Shown here one piece after another: positions 22,076 through 33,828 of a stretch of 64,000 nt of DNA (positions are counted from its first letter, which is position 1; each line of letters begins with the position of its first letter). Both the position numbers and the translations under genes were made by a program. Below the pieces are notes generated by a model. That model was not told where the DNA came from and ran no database searches. It worked only from the letters and a program-made list of their open reading frames with translations. Source of the DNA: Pleurostoma richardsiae (lineage: Eukaryota > Ascomycota > Sordariomycetes > Calosphaeriales > Pleurostomataceae); contig JANBVO010000067.1 of the NCBI GenBank assembly GCA_030052745.1, positions 1 through 64,000 of the forward strand, in the 5' to 3' direction.

Positions 22076-23213
22076 CTACCTCAGGATTCGCGCTTCCGAC
22101 ATAAGGTAAGGGTCGCTCACAAACAGAGAGGCAGGCAGGGCCCCGATTTTCTTTTTCTGTGCGGATTCCCGTCAAAACGACCGCTTCCATTTTCCTTCCT
22201 GATCCTTTCCCCCGTAAACTCTCCTCTCTTCCTTCATCGCTCGTCGCGCCTCTTTCATCCCTATCTCGCCCTCCTTTATTCTCACATCCGCGTCATCCAC
22301 CGTCATCTAACTCACCCATCTGAGTTCCTAGTGACGCCTCCGGCCGTCAGGCGCAGACAGACTGAGAGAAGTGGAGTGGCGTTCGCCGGCTTGGATCTAG
22401 CTTTTTTTTTTTTTTTGCGGCAAGGAAAATTTCCTGGACCGCGGGCGGAACCAATCTGATATAAGAAATACTTTTGGCCCTTTTCAGATTTAAGAGGGTC
22501 CCGCCCACGATATATTTTTCCCACCTCCCGGTCTCCATCCAGAGAGTCTCCACCCGCCCACCACCCAACTGCACCTCGACCCAACGGTTGATCGCGCAGC
22601 CTGCGAGGACAGGAGCAAAGAGCCCACCCAGCCCACATAAGACGTATCGCCGTACCTGACAGCTCTCGGGAGGATTAAAAAAAAGAAAGAGCGAAGCACA
22701 ACATTTGAGAGCATCAGTCCCCACTTCGAACATCATCCATCTTCCCCCAAGGGAAAAAAAAACAGCCAAACCCATCTTTCCTTTTCCTCTCCACCTACAC
22801 AAACGGCCTTGAGCCTCATCTATCCACCCTTTCCGCCTGCATCTCCACCTTTGATTGCCGCTTTCAGGCACATCGACAGATCGAATCCTCCCAAGACACG
22901 CGGGTGCCTTGTCTAGCATTGTCGCCGTGTTTTGACTACCGAGCCCGCAATATCGCAAGCCTCATCCATCAGTCAAGTCTCGAACTCAGAAGCTTGCGGA
23001 GTTCACACGGCGGGGTCGAGTCCCAGTGCAATCGCGGTTTGTGGTTGCCTGTCATCGCGTCGCCTCATCGCCTCGTTCGGCAGCTCCGTCTTCAGCATCG
23101 TGCCCAAGGCTCTCTCGGCGTCACGTTCGCCTCACTTTGCGACCGCCCTTCGACCAGCAGGCTTCGAATGGTGCCGTCGCGTCTCCCTTCTCTAGGTTTT
23201 CGTGTGAAGGATT
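22076..23213 (+). promoter_or_regulatory. Probable promoter and long leader of the C2H2 transcription factor gene
   Basis: A long pyrimidine-rich stretch (22140-22330), a run of 15 T at 22402-22416 and further C/T-rich sequence up to the start codon at 23214 look like a promoter and extended 5' UTR. Upstream ATGs are present; one opens an 87-codon frame (22932-23195) that closes 18 nt before the main ATG, and another (22904-23239) overlaps it. An acceptor-like ctctag at 23190-23195 suggests the leader may be spliced, which would remove some of these frames. Confidence 0.5.
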
Positions 23214-26200
23214 ATGGACGCTCATCAGTACTCGTCTAACGTGGTCAACACATCGACGAGCTCATACCCCTCCTACCCCTCGCCCTCTGGCCTCTCTCCC
23301 CAGCATCTTCAGCAGCAAGGCGCGTCGTCTCTCCAGTCCCAGACACTGCCCCCGCTTCAACCTCAAAATCCCAACATGCAATCTCTTTACAATCATACGC
23401 CTCGCACGCCAGCTACTCCAAACACTCCGGGATCTACGACCATGGGAAGCTACCCTCCACCTCCTAACCAGAATCCTGGACGGGGATCTTACCAGATGAT
23501 GCCTAACAATCCCTACCCGCAACCTCACCAGTCCTACGCGACATCGTCCGCGATGCTCCCGCAGACTTCGGTGGCGGCGTCTCACCCCCAGCCCATTGCC
23601 CCGGCGCCGTCTCCTGGCGGGCGCGTCCCGCCAGTTCTTCGTCCTATGCCTGCCGGCGGTGTGATGCAACAGACCGGACTTGCATCGCCGTACGGCCAGA
23701 GCCCTTTGCTGCCGCAGCCCATCCTTCAGGACAACGACCAGCCCACTCACGTTGTGGGGTCCCAGGGTCGGCGGGGCATCCTCCCCAGCGCGCCGGGTCG
23801 ACCAGCGGCCCCAGCACCCGGAACCGCTGCTAAGAATCAGATTCCGCAAAAGGATGCGGATGGCAAGTTCCCGTGCCCGCACTGCACGAAGACTTACCTC
23901 CATGCCAAGCATCTCAAGCGTCACCTGCTGCGCCGTAAGTATCGGCTCTCTGCCTCCTTTACGGACCTACTGACTCTGTCCCAGACACGGGAGACCGCCC
24001 GTACATGTGTGTTCTCTGTCGTGACACGTTTTCGAGGAGTGATATCCTCAAGCGCCATTTCCAGAAGTGCTCAATTCGGCGCGGAAACCCTACCGGTGCC
24101 AGTCACTTGTCTCACCCTCATGCTCACGTCAAGAAGAATGCTCAGGCTCAGAAGAATGCTGGACTCGGGAACGAAGGTGACATGAACCATATGAACGGGA
24201 TGAATGGCATGCCCACCGAGGGCATGGTCCATCCCTTCGGCCTCATCCCTGCCCCTGACGGAATGAACAACATGGCCAACGACCAGAACCAGCTGTCCCG
24301 CTCCAGCAGCATGAACCGGATGGAAGACGCCAACGGCCAAGATCGGAGAAACGTGGCCGGCTCGGTCATGGGCGCTTCCCAGCCGTACAACGGAAATGTT
24401 CCTAACTCTATGGCAGCCAACATCAACCCGCAGCTCGCAAACTATAATATGCCTGCCAACCAGAATGGCATGCAGATGTTCAGTGGATCAAACTCGAACC
24501 AGCAGTCAGGCCTTGACTGGTCTCAGATGTTTTCCCAAGGTGGTGCGCAAGATACCTACGTCAATTCCTTCCCACCTCCTAATATTGGACAGACGCAGAC
24601 CGCAATCAAACCCGAGCCTAATGGCGAACCCGCGAGATCAAATGCCGTTCCTGCCGGGACCTCGAACAGTGACCGCTCCCTTTTCTTCGGCAGCTGGGAC
24701 TCGCCCCACGTGCAAGATCCCTACCAACGACTCTCCGACCGGATTCTCAGCTTCTTCTACCCTCGCGACGTCGCATTCAATCTGCAGAGTGCCGGCTTGA
24801 ACCTCTACTTTTCTCCCGAAAATATTAAAGACTTCCTTGAGAAATACACGCATTTTCACCAACACTTTCCATTCCTTCATATCCCCACGTTCCGTATCAT
24901 GGACGCGTACACCGGTCTCCTTGCCGGTATGTGTTGCGTTGGGGCCTGCTATTCTGATCGAGTTTCAGCTTCTCATGTTCGCGAGATGATGAATTTCCTA
25001 AAGGCGGCGCTTGAGCGGGACTCCCGCATGCTCGCGTCTCTATCTGGAAGCCAACAGCCGCAAATCAAGACCGACCCAGCAAACAGCGGAAATGACCTCG
25101 AAGAGTTGCAGGCTCTCATGCTCATGCACGCGCTGTTCACATGGAACGGAACTCCGTTGCAACGGGAGTCTGCTCGCCAGATTTTCCCCGTCATAGCTAA
25201 TCTTGCCCGGAGGGCGGGTTTCTTGCGCGTTTCGAACGACTCGTCACTTTTCAGCCCACTTCACCAGCCAACCTTCAATCCCTCCGCTCCAGTCGACGCG
25301 TCTGCGTTTGATTGGAGAGCCTGGGTTGAGCAGGAGAAACGTATTAGGGTGATGCACACCATTGTCTTTTGTGATTCTGCTATTGGTCTCTATTTCAACT
25401 CGCCGCCCCAATTTGATCCCTTCGAAGTCCAGATTCCTCTACCCTGCGACGAGGCAGCTTGGGATGCCCCCGACGCCGAGGCCTGTGCAGAGGCTCTTGG
25501 ACTTCGTGGCCCGCAAGCTGCTAAGGAGCGAAATCCAGATGGGACGCAACGCCCAAAACAGCCAGAACTGGATCGCGCGTTGAACGCACTGTTACATCCC
25601 TCGTACCAGATACAGACGGGGACGACCAACCTTGTGGGCAAGTTCATCTTAATTCATGCCCTGATCGCCATCATTCGGCGCGCACAGATAGATGGCGGTG
25701 CTGTCGTTGTATCCGGTCCCAACACGCCGCTTTCTCAGAATGACTGGGTCGTCGGCGTAGGACAGGATGCAGCTAGCGGCAATGCTAGTGCGAACAACAG
25801 CGGTCGGGGTACGCCTGTCGAAGGGAGCATCCCACCTCAGACTCTCAAGAAGATTTGCACGGCCCTCGAGAAGTTCAAGCACAATTGGGACACGGACATG
25901 GTTAACCAGTTTCCCCCGGCGTCAGACAACCCCCGCCGCTATGGTTTCTCAAAGGATGCCATCCCCTTCTACTGGCTTGCGAACTACCTGTTGAAGAACA
26001 CCCGCCCGGGCGATCTGCAGATGGCTCCGGATCAGCGGTTCATGCGTGTCATTCATCTGTTGAAGTCGGTGAAGTCGTGGGTTATCTCCGACGGTGTCTC
26101 CAGGGGAGAAGGATTAGGATCTGTCGGCGAGATCGACCAGGATTTCGGCGCGGCGAATCTCACGCTGGACATGGCCAGGCTGTTCACGCCTTTGCCTCGG

Positions 26201-26248
26201 GTTGTCGAATCCCCAGATATAGCATCAGTCAAAACGGAAATGCCTTGA
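23214..26248 (+). CDS. C2H2 zinc-finger transcription factor with fungal_trans domain
   Basis: Nuclear DNA-binding regulator; target genes unknown. Exons 23214-23934 and 23985-26248, intron 50 nt, 994 residues. Residues 1-215 are Pro/Gln/Ser-rich and disordered. Finger 1 is CPHCTKTYLHAKHLKRH plus a last His at 241 whose codon is split by the intron (C221, C224, H237, H241). Finger 2 is C249, C252, H265, C269, that is C2HC. Then comes an Asn/Met/Gln-rich linker with repeated MN motifs. From about residue 480 to 800 lies a fungal-specific regulatory domain (PF04082 type), recognisable by DRILSFFYPRD, FHQHFPFLHIPTFRI and RIRVMHTIVFCDSAIGLYF. C2H2 fingers joined to this domain instead of Zn2Cys6 form a known fungal subclass. 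I cannot assign an orthologue name. The start follows a long leader. Confidence 0.9.
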
Positions 26249-26880
26249 GAGGCACGGTTCAGGGTGGCAACGGTCATTTGGTCTGCGGTTTCCACGGTTC
26301 TGGCCAGGCATCTGTGGCGTTTTCCTTGTCTTTCCTCTTACCGGGGTTTCTCATCACGTCGAAAAGTTCTATTCCCCCGATGCATCAGATTGGGCACCAC
26401 GGCGGCACGATTGCTTTGCATTTTCAGATGGCTCGTTACGATAGACTTGTTCATGGCTTTGCATTAGACTTGTTTTCGTCACATTCATAGAGAAAGGAGG
26501 CTGGCTCGGGGCAAGGATGGCGGAGTCCCTTCGTTCTCGATTAGATTGGGTCGTCACTGATAGCTATATGCATCGCAATGGCAGAGTAATTGACCCGTCT
26601 TCGATACCTTCTGAGTTGCTCGGCTCGTGACATCGCCATGTGTATGTAACGCCTTCACTTGTGACAAGTCCGTTCCAGCATAATGAACGCAGCAAGTCGT
26701 CGAGGAATCAACTGTGCGGCTTGCCAACCGAGCTCCTCTACGCTGTAACATGGTAACGACGAGGTACAACCGCATTCAATCAGTGCGGTTACAAGACTCG
26801 GCATGCTGGCACGGCCGGCATAACTCCACATGCCCTCTCAAACGGCAGGACCAGCGCGGGCTAATCGGCTACTTGAGACA
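26249..26880. other. Convergent intergenic region
   Basis: 3' flanks of the C2H2 factor and of the leftward small membrane protein gene. Frames here (for example 26554-26775 minus) carry no domain. Nothing else seen. Confidence 0.5.
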
Positions 26881-27343
26881 TCATGGCCGCTCATCCTTGT
26901 CGACGACGTGGATCTTGGGGGCCATCTTGTCCAGAGCGGCCTTCTCCTCCTCAGTGGGGGTGAAGCCGAACCTCGCTTCGGCACGGTCAGACAGATACGG
27001 TCCGATGGCACCCCAGGCTAGCAGCCCAACTCCCACGCCCAATTTGGACCTGAAGGAGAGGTTGCGGTAGGCACTTTCGCGGATGGTCAGTGCTGTCTGT
27101 TCCTTCTGGCCGGCGACGAGATGGGCCTATGGGACAAACCTCCACAGAGACATTGAGCGGTCTGGATGTGATGCAACGGTCTTTGCAGCAAGTTGACAGA
27201 CGTTATGCAAGAGCAGTCATTTTCCGTCAGGGGGTGCCGTCTGCCTCCTTCGCTTTCTGATCAGTCCCTTGCAGAATGCCAGTTCTATCGACTTGTTAGC
27301 CGGCTACATTTGCAGAGAGGTACTCCAAACTTACCGCGTACAT
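26881..27343 (-). CDS. Small single-span membrane protein, probably mitochondrial, 84 residues
   Basis: Not recognised by name. Exon 1 is only 9 nt (27335-27343, Met-Tyr-Ala), followed by a 208-nt intron with donor gtaagt and acceptor catag, then exon 2 at 26881-27126. The product begins MYAAHLVAGQKEQTALTI. It has one hydrophobic segment around residues 32-49 (LGVGVGLLAWGAIGPYL), then a charged tail with FTPTEEEKAAL and a terminal MAPKIHVVDKDERP. The pattern of a short amphipathic N-terminus, one membrane span and a hydrophilic tail is common among small inner-membrane proteins. The exon 2 frame looks clearly coding; the 9-nt first exon is the weaker part. An out-of-frame ATG lies 4 nt upstream of the chosen start. 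It is divergent from MRPL4. Confidence 0.62.
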
Positions 27344-27725
27344 GCATGCGCGACTAGGCCCGGAGTCGAACTGCCACGTCACTTCAAGAAAAGTCGCACA
27401 ATTCTTGTTGACTATGCTCGATGACCGATTTCATCCAAAGCATCGTTTTCAGTCGATCTTTTGTCCAAGGGCCTGTGGGTCGGCCGTCTGCACGAAGATA
27501 TCCGGGGAAGGATACCGATTGGCCGGGCAGCTGCAGCAACTGTAGGCCGGAAGGATCAAGGTTTTTCCAGCAGCCAAAATTTCCAGTGTTGATCGCGGCA
27601 GCCAGACGGCTAGCAGAGCTCCGGTGGAGGAAGCCATTCTCGTGCATACCGTAGCGACTGCGTTGGCTTGAGTTTTCTGCAGAGCCGAGGAGCGCCCGTC
27701 TGGACTCGTCGACGCCCCTCTCACA
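27344..27725. promoter_or_regulatory. Divergent promoter, small membrane protein and MRPL4
   Basis: A 382-nt interval between opposite start codons. Two probable nuclear-encoded mitochondrial genes share it, which would suit co-expression. No specific factor site identified. Confidence 0.45.
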
Positions 27726-28649
27726 ATGGCCAGCTCAGGTGTCGCGAGGCCATGCCTCCACACGGTGCTACAGCCATGCCGGACGTCAAGGCCAATACTC
27801 GCGACCGTCCGCCGGGGGCGCCTCACACCAGCGCTCTCCCCTTCGATGGCCTGCCCGATTGAGCAGCAGCAGATCTCCCTCTTCTCCACAACCTCTCAGC
27901 TCTCGAAACGGAAGACGAGAGACAACAACAGGAACCGGGGACTGACCAGCATCCGGCGGTCCGGCCCGCGCGAGGTCCTGTCTGTCATGAACGAGGAGCT
28001 GCCGCGGCCGGTCGACCCCGAGGCTCTGCCCCCGGTCGAGACGGACCCTGACCACGGCCTGTGGGACTTCTTCTACTCCAAGGACAAGCCGATCAACACG
28101 CCCGAGGAGGACGCCGCGCACGGTCGGGCGTGGACGGTGGAGGAGCTCCGCCAAAAGAGCTGGGAGGACCTGCACCGGCTGTGGTGGGTGTGCGTCAAGG
28201 AGCGGAACCGTATCGCCACGGCGAATTACGAGCGGGAGAAGAACAAGTACGGCTTCGGCTTCGCGGAGGGCCAGAAGCGGGATATTGAGGTCGGTTTCCC
28301 CTAGGAACATACCGGAATTTGAACGTTCTTTTCGTCTTGCTAACCGACTGTTTGCCCATCTCTACAGGTCCGCATGACTATGAGGGCCATTAAGCACACA
28401 TTGACAGAGAGGTACTACGCCTGGGAAGATGCACTTGAGCTGGCCGAGAGCGACCCGGAGGTTGATCTGTCGGGCGAGGGAGCTGCATACACGCCGATGG
28501 AATACCTCGAGGAGGATAGCGTCTACGAAGACGAGAGCGCCGGCGAGGCGGAAGACAGGCAAACCAAATCTGCGTCAGCGCCCACGAACGTCGACCCGTC
28601 GACACTACCACCAAAAGACAAACCAGCGCAGGAGTCGCCAAGGCTGTGA
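27726..28649 (+). CDS. mrpl4: Mitochondrial large ribosomal subunit protein uL29m (MRPL4/MRP-L47)
   Basis: Structural protein of the mitochondrial large ribosomal subunit near the exit tunnel. Exons 27726-28289 and 28368-28649 with a 78-nt intron, 281 residues. Residues 1-60 are Arg/Ser-rich with few acids and end at LFSTTSQLSKRK, a mitochondrial presequence with a typical FSTT cleavage area. The MRP-L47 domain follows: GPREVLSVMNEELPRPVD, GLWDFFYSKDK, GRAWTVEELRQKSWEDLHRLW, then the conserved helix VKERNRIATANYEREK. After the intron comes VRMTMRAIKHTLTERYYAWE. The tail is acidic. The donor is gtcggt, weaker than usual, but the phase-0 join restores the family sequence exactly. Reading on past the donor gives a stop after four codons. 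Confidence 0.93.
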
Positions 28650-29241
28650 GGGGCGGTTGGAGCAATGACCATAATGCCGGCATCTTGATATCCGAGTTGG
28701 ATTCGACAAGTTGCGAGTCTCGCCGCAGAATCTCGACCGGCTTGTACCAAAATAGACAGACCAAATGTATCTTCACTGTAGTAAGAAATGTCCTATAAGC
28801 ATCCCAGCTGAGTGGGATTATGATCCTGGAGCTGCCTCCTCGGCCAGAAGTACAATGCTGTGACTGATTAACTCCCTACCCTCTCTCACCAGGAAATAGG
28901 AGGACGCGGAGTTGTGAAGAGCCTCAGGGAGCATAATTGACTTGAGACGCTCTCTAGAGTCTAGCCGTGCGTAGTGATACGCCTGGCCTAGGCCGAGTGA
29001 TGGCGCCGTCCAATCAGGTCCTTGGGCGGGGCCCAATAGCAGCTCCATTCCGCATTGAGCAGGGGACCTTCGCTACCTGACCTCTCTTTACCTTGCCAAC
29101 CCCACCGTCTATCCTCCTTGGAGACAGCATAGAAACGTCACTTAGATCTTCCTCAACCACACCGACATTTCAGCAGCCAGCCTCTTCCTCGACCTCCTCT
29201 ACTTCCGCCACCATCGCCCCGTAGCCAGCGCCTGAGACACC
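28650..29241. other. Intergenic, GDI1 promoter
   Basis: 3' flank of MRPL4 and promoter and leader of the GDI gene, both rightward. The last 100 nt before the GDI start are C/T-rich with ccaccat-type sequence, typical of fungal leaders. No other gene seen. Confidence 0.5.
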
Positions 29242-31190
29242 ATGGATGAAATCGCAAAGGAGTACGATGTCGTCGTGCTGGGCACAGGTGTGTCTCTCCC
29301 GTGTCTCCCACGAGCCCCGCAATGTGGGGTTGGAAGCTCTCTCTAACCGTCACCTCCTTTCAGGCTTGACCGAGTGCATTCTCTCAGGGTAACTCCCGCG
29401 CCCAACCGCCCCGAGGACAGAGAGTATTGGTAGAACAAAAGTGTTGCTGACTGCGGCCGCGGCCATGAAGTGTTCTGAGCGTCAAGGGCAAGAAGGTCCT
29501 GCACATCGACCGCAACAGCCACTATGGCGGGTACGTGGTAGCTACACCCAACACAACCAACATCATCTAGCCCAGCTGGATCCCTTCCCTTGAGTTCTGC
29601 AGCACTGTGCTGATGGCAGGATAATAGTGAGGCCGCATCGGTGAACCTCGAGACGGTATGACAATTCCGCTTTCCTCCTACTGAACGCTGTCTGTGGGAT
29701 TCCGCGACCTGACTGACATGTGCTCTGGCTTGCTTAGCTATTCAAGAAGTATGGCAACTACAACAAGGGCGAGGAGCCATGGAAGAAGTACGGCCGCCTG
29801 AACGACTGGAACATCGACCTTGTCCCCAAGTTCCTCATGTCTTCGGGCGAACTCACCAACATCCTCGTCTCCACCGACGTCACAAGATACCTCGAGTTCA
29901 AGCAGGTCGCCGGCAGCTATGTACAACAGGGCTCCGGCCCCAGGGCCACCGTTGCCAAGGTCCCCTCCGACGCTGGTGAGGCCTTGCGGTCACCCCTCAT
30001 GGGCATCTTCGAGAAGCGGCGCATGAAGAGCTTCATTGAGTGGGTGGGTAGCTTTGATCCCAAGGACCCGTCCACGCACAAAGGTTGGTCTGGCTGTTCT
30101 TATACCCCTCTATGCTTGTAGACCCAAGGGACTGACGCTGACATACTTCCCCCACAGGCCTCAACATGAGCACTTGCACGATGAAGGAGGTCTATGACAA
30201 GTTCGGCCTTGAGACCGGGACAAAGGATTTCATCGGCCACGCCATGGCCCTGTACCTGACCGACAGCTATATTGATACCCCAGGAGAGGCGCCATCGGCC
30301 ATCGAGAGGATCCGGTTGTACGGCAACTCGGTCGCTCGGTACGGCAAGTCTCCGTACATCTACCCTCTGTATGGTCTGGGCGAGCTCCCCCAGGCATTCG
30401 CTCGTCTGTCTGCCATCTACGGCGGCACCTATATGCTAAACACCCACGTCGAGGAGATTCTGTACGAGGACGGCAAAGCTGCCGGGATCAAGGCAACCAT
30501 GACTGGGGTGGAGCCCGAGATGAAGTTTGAGACGAAGGCCAAGATGATCCTTGGTGACCCGTCCTACTTCTCAAGCAAGGTTAGGATTGTCGGCCATGTG
30601 CTCCGCGCTATCTGCATCTTGAAGCACCCTCTTGCCGGTACGAACGATTGCGACTCGTGCCAGCTTATCATCCCCCAGTCTCAAGTCGGCCGCAAGAATG
30701 GTGAGTAGCAAACCTCCCTACTGAAGCATGATAGCAAAAGGTTGCTAACAATGTATTGCTGGCAGACATCTACATTGCTTGCGTGTCCTCCGCGCACAAC
30801 GTCTGCCCGAAAGGCTACTACATCGCCATTGTGTCTACCATTGCGGAGAGCTCGGCCAATCACCACCTGGAGCTTCAGCCCGGTCTGGAGCGCCTAGGCA
30901 AGATCGAGGAGCAGTTCATGGTATGTCGTCCATCAGCTGCGGGCTCCCAGTAACGTCACCGCAAGTCAAGGTATATTTTGCTAACAGCTCGGTCACAGGG
31001 CCCTCCTATTCCGCTCTACGAACCTCTCGACGACGGCACCAAGGACAACATCTTCGTCTCCAAAAGCTACGACGCAACCAGCCACTTCGAGACTACCACA
31101 GACGACGTCAAGGATATCTACCGCCGGTGCATGGGTCAGGAGCTTGTGGTCGAGGGCCTCAGGGAGGGCATCCAGGTCGCGGAGGAGTAG
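29242..31190 (+). CDS. GDI1: Rab GDP-dissociation inhibitor
   Basis: Extracts GDP-bound prenylated Rab GTPases from membranes and recycles them; essential for vesicle traffic. Eight exons: 29242-29287, 29364-29388, 29471-29530, 29628-29655, 29738-30083, 30158-30700, 30766-30920, 30999-31190, giving 464 residues (family about 440-460). The first four exons are very small (46, 25, 60 and 28 nt). The N-terminal motif YDVVVLGTGLTECILSG leads to VLHIDRNSHYGGEAASVN and WNIDLVPKFLMSSG, then the Rab-binding platform and mobile effector loop region (IYPLYGLGELPQAFARLSA). Both sequence-conserved regions are intact. The C-terminal MGQELVVEGLREGIQ is close to other fungal GDIs. Donors are gtgtgt, gtaact, gtacgt, gtatga, gttggt, gtgagt and gtatgt, and acceptors are all AG. 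Confidence 0.95.
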
Positions 31191-31717
31191 ACATGTAGCT
31201 AGCTAAGTGCAGTGAGGAAATAAGTGCTTCAGGTTCGTGGAGGACGAGATGTAGTCTTTTCTATCTACTTGGAGGCTGCGACAAAGAAACGGGACGAGAG
31301 ACGTTTTACATATAATCACTATCGCGAGCTTTTGTTGAGTTGAGTAAACTAGGCCTCTACATCCACCAATGGAGATCGTCGTCGTTTCGATCGGGTGAAA
31401 AAGAATAACTGAACGACGGTCACAGAATCGGCATATATCAACATGTCAAGGATGAAAATAGCTGCTAGTATCAGTCACCGAGGCCAACCAGCTACACGCC
31501 TGAGTTGATGGACGAGCGTCAAGCCGAAGTACTTTTTCTGAGGTTTCTACCGTTGAAATATCGGAGCCCAACAAACCCGTCAAATGTCATCAAATGCAGG
31601 AAACCAAAGCGATATCCCTGCCCTGTTGAACGCCATATTGATTCTCCCCTCCTGTGGAAACCCGAGAGGAAGGATCTATGAGGAGGAAGTGCCATAGAAG
31701 AAACATCATCATGTGCA
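31191..31717. other. Convergent intergenic region
   Basis: 3' flanks of GDI1 and NOG1. The minus-strand frame running into this area from NOG1 is the unspliced read-through of its last intron and is not coding. Nothing else seen. Confidence 0.5.
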
Positions 31718-33828
31718 TTAGCGGCGCGACGTCTTGCCGATTCCACGCTTTCCAGCAAACTGTCACGTACGTTAGCAAGTAATAACACATGAAGGGGTGT
31801 GGCTCCGATGATGGACTCACCAGGTGCTTGGGCATCGAGGAGGTGGTGTGCCGGTCGGCCTCTCCCTGCCTGGCCATCCTGTTCATCTTGCGCTGGCCCA
31901 GCTTGGCCTGCCTCTCGGCCTTGGTCCGCGCCGCCTCGTCCTGCACGCCGTCCACGCGCCTGTCCGTGGCCGGCTGGCTGCGCGCCCTGCTCTTGGACCG
32001 CAGGCGCTCCCGCGGCGTCGAGTCGATGTCCATGCCGTCGTCGCCGCCATCCTCGGTGCCGAGGCGGCTCCGCGTGAGCGACCGGCCCCGGGCCCGCGAC
32101 TGGGTCCTGCCGCGGGCGGCGATCTCGGTGGCGTCGAAGCCCATGGTGTCGAGGTGGTCCTCCAGCTCCGATAGCGACTTCTTCTGGGCCTTGCGGGGGA
32201 TGATGGCGCGGTTCTTCAGGGACTTGCGCATCTTCGCCTCGTTGCGGATCAGTGCCTGCTTCTCACGGATCTGGCTCGCCTTCAGGAGGATGTCGGCCTC
32301 CTCCTCGTCGTCGAGCTCCTCGTCCGAGTCGTAGTAGCCTTCTGCCTCCAGGCGCTCCTCCTCCTCCTCCAGCGCCGACAGCTTGGCGTCGATGTCCGGG
32401 TCGATGTAGTCGTAGACGTTCTTCCCGTCGAAGACCTCCGGGATCTTGTCCATCTTCCACTCGGGGTCCTTGAGCATCCAGTCCTGGCGGAGGTTGACGT
32501 TGAAAACGCCGGCACCTCCGTTTTCGTCCTGGACGTCCCTGGCGAGGCGCCGCCTCTCCGGGTCGGCCGGGTCGTACTTCTTGAGCTGCTTGGCAGCCTC
32601 CGGGACAAACGTCTCCCGTACCACTCCGCCCATGGGCTGAGCAACATGAATCCTCGTCATGACATCGGCCAGTCTGCCGCCGACCACGGCTCCGCTGGCC
32701 GACGTGCCGGCCTTCAGCTTCCGCGCGACACGCTCTGCGATGAGGCGATCGCAGACAGCGTTCTTGACATTCTGGACACCCTCCTGCGTGTTGCAGGACA
32801 GCTGCAGCATCTCCACCTCGCCAGACTTCAGGAGCGCCTGGAGCTCAGCCTGGATATCCTCAGGCAGATCCTCCGGCCGGGTCACGTCGATCTTGTTGAT
32901 GACAATGAACACAAGCTTGTTGGCAAACAGCGGCTTGATCTGCTTGAACAAGTTGATCTGAGCGGTCACTGAGTAGCCGCACTGTTCGCTGAGATCGAAC
33001 ATGTACAATATGGCGGCCTGCAGATGTGCAATGGCAACAACGGCCTGGGTCTCGATGGTGTTCATCTCGTCAAGGGGATGGTCGAGGATACCCGGCGTAT
33101 CGATGATCTGGACACGCAGGTATTTGTGGTCCGTGTGACCGGCAAACAGACTCTTCGTTGTGAAAGCGAAAGGCTGGACGTCCACATTGGCCCTCGAGAC
33201 ACTGTTCAGGAAGCTGGACTTGCCGACATTGGGATATCCGCAGAGGATGATGGTGCGGGTGTTAGGATCAATGGACGGCAGACGGCCCAGATGCTGCCGC
33301 ACAGAGTCAAGGTACTGGAGAGGATCCTTGAGCTTCTTCAGGATGGTAGCCATCCGACCAAGCGCGGCCCTCTTCAGCTGCTTGCACTGGAAGAGCGACT
33401 GTCCATATTTCAGGAGCCGAACATAGTCCCGCGATATCGTCTCAACAAGCTGCTTCGCCGTAGACAGCTGGCCGAGAGAAATGCGCCAATGGTCAGCATC
33501 GTAGAGGACGTTCAGCAGGTCCTTGTGGAATGGATGTAGGTCGTTCAGCCGGGGGAAGGCGTCCAGGATCGCCTGGATCTTCTCACTGATGACCTCCTGG
33601 GCGAATCGGACTTTTCGGGTGTAGAAGCCGCGGATACGGGAGATCTTGAAGCCAGAGCGGATGACGGTCGGCAGCTTCCTCTGCGTGTGAGAGAGGACGA
33701 CGTCGATGAACTCCTGGGAGGTCGGCACCGGGGGGATGTCCTTCCTGTGGGATTATCAGCATTCTGCACCGCCATGAACAGTCGCCCAACGGCGCGTATG
33801 AATCATACCACTGATATTGAGTCTTCAT
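31718..33828 (-). CDS. NOG1: Nucleolar GTP-binding protein 1
   Basis: GTPase needed for maturation and export of the 60S ribosomal subunit. Exons in transcript order are 33809-33828 (20 nt), 31821-33744 and 31718-31759 (42 nt), giving 661 residues (yeast 647). Start MKTQYQW followed by [18 protein letters not shown] matches the family. The G domain shows G1 GYPNVGKS (about 176-183), G3 DTPG (222-225) and G4 NKID (290-293). The NOGCT region contains [20 protein letters not shown]. The last exon supplies [13 protein letters not shown], the conserved basic C-terminus, so the small terminal exon is well supported. An acidic stretch and an SR/R-rich region precede it. Shared upstream region with the divergent OPRT gene. 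Confidence 0.96.

Noticed and set aside
22332-22345. 14-mer tgacgcctccggcc shared with 38423-38436
   Set aside because: Several shared 14-mers are expected by chance in 64 kb, and the flanks do not match.
22981-23040. tRNA-like B-box word (ggtcgagtccc) near 23011
   Set aside because: No matching A-box or foldable cloverleaf around it; it lies in the transcription factor leader.
31789-33539. Long plus-strand frames opposite NOG1
   Set aside because: Antisense shadows of NOG1 coding sequence; no independent domain.
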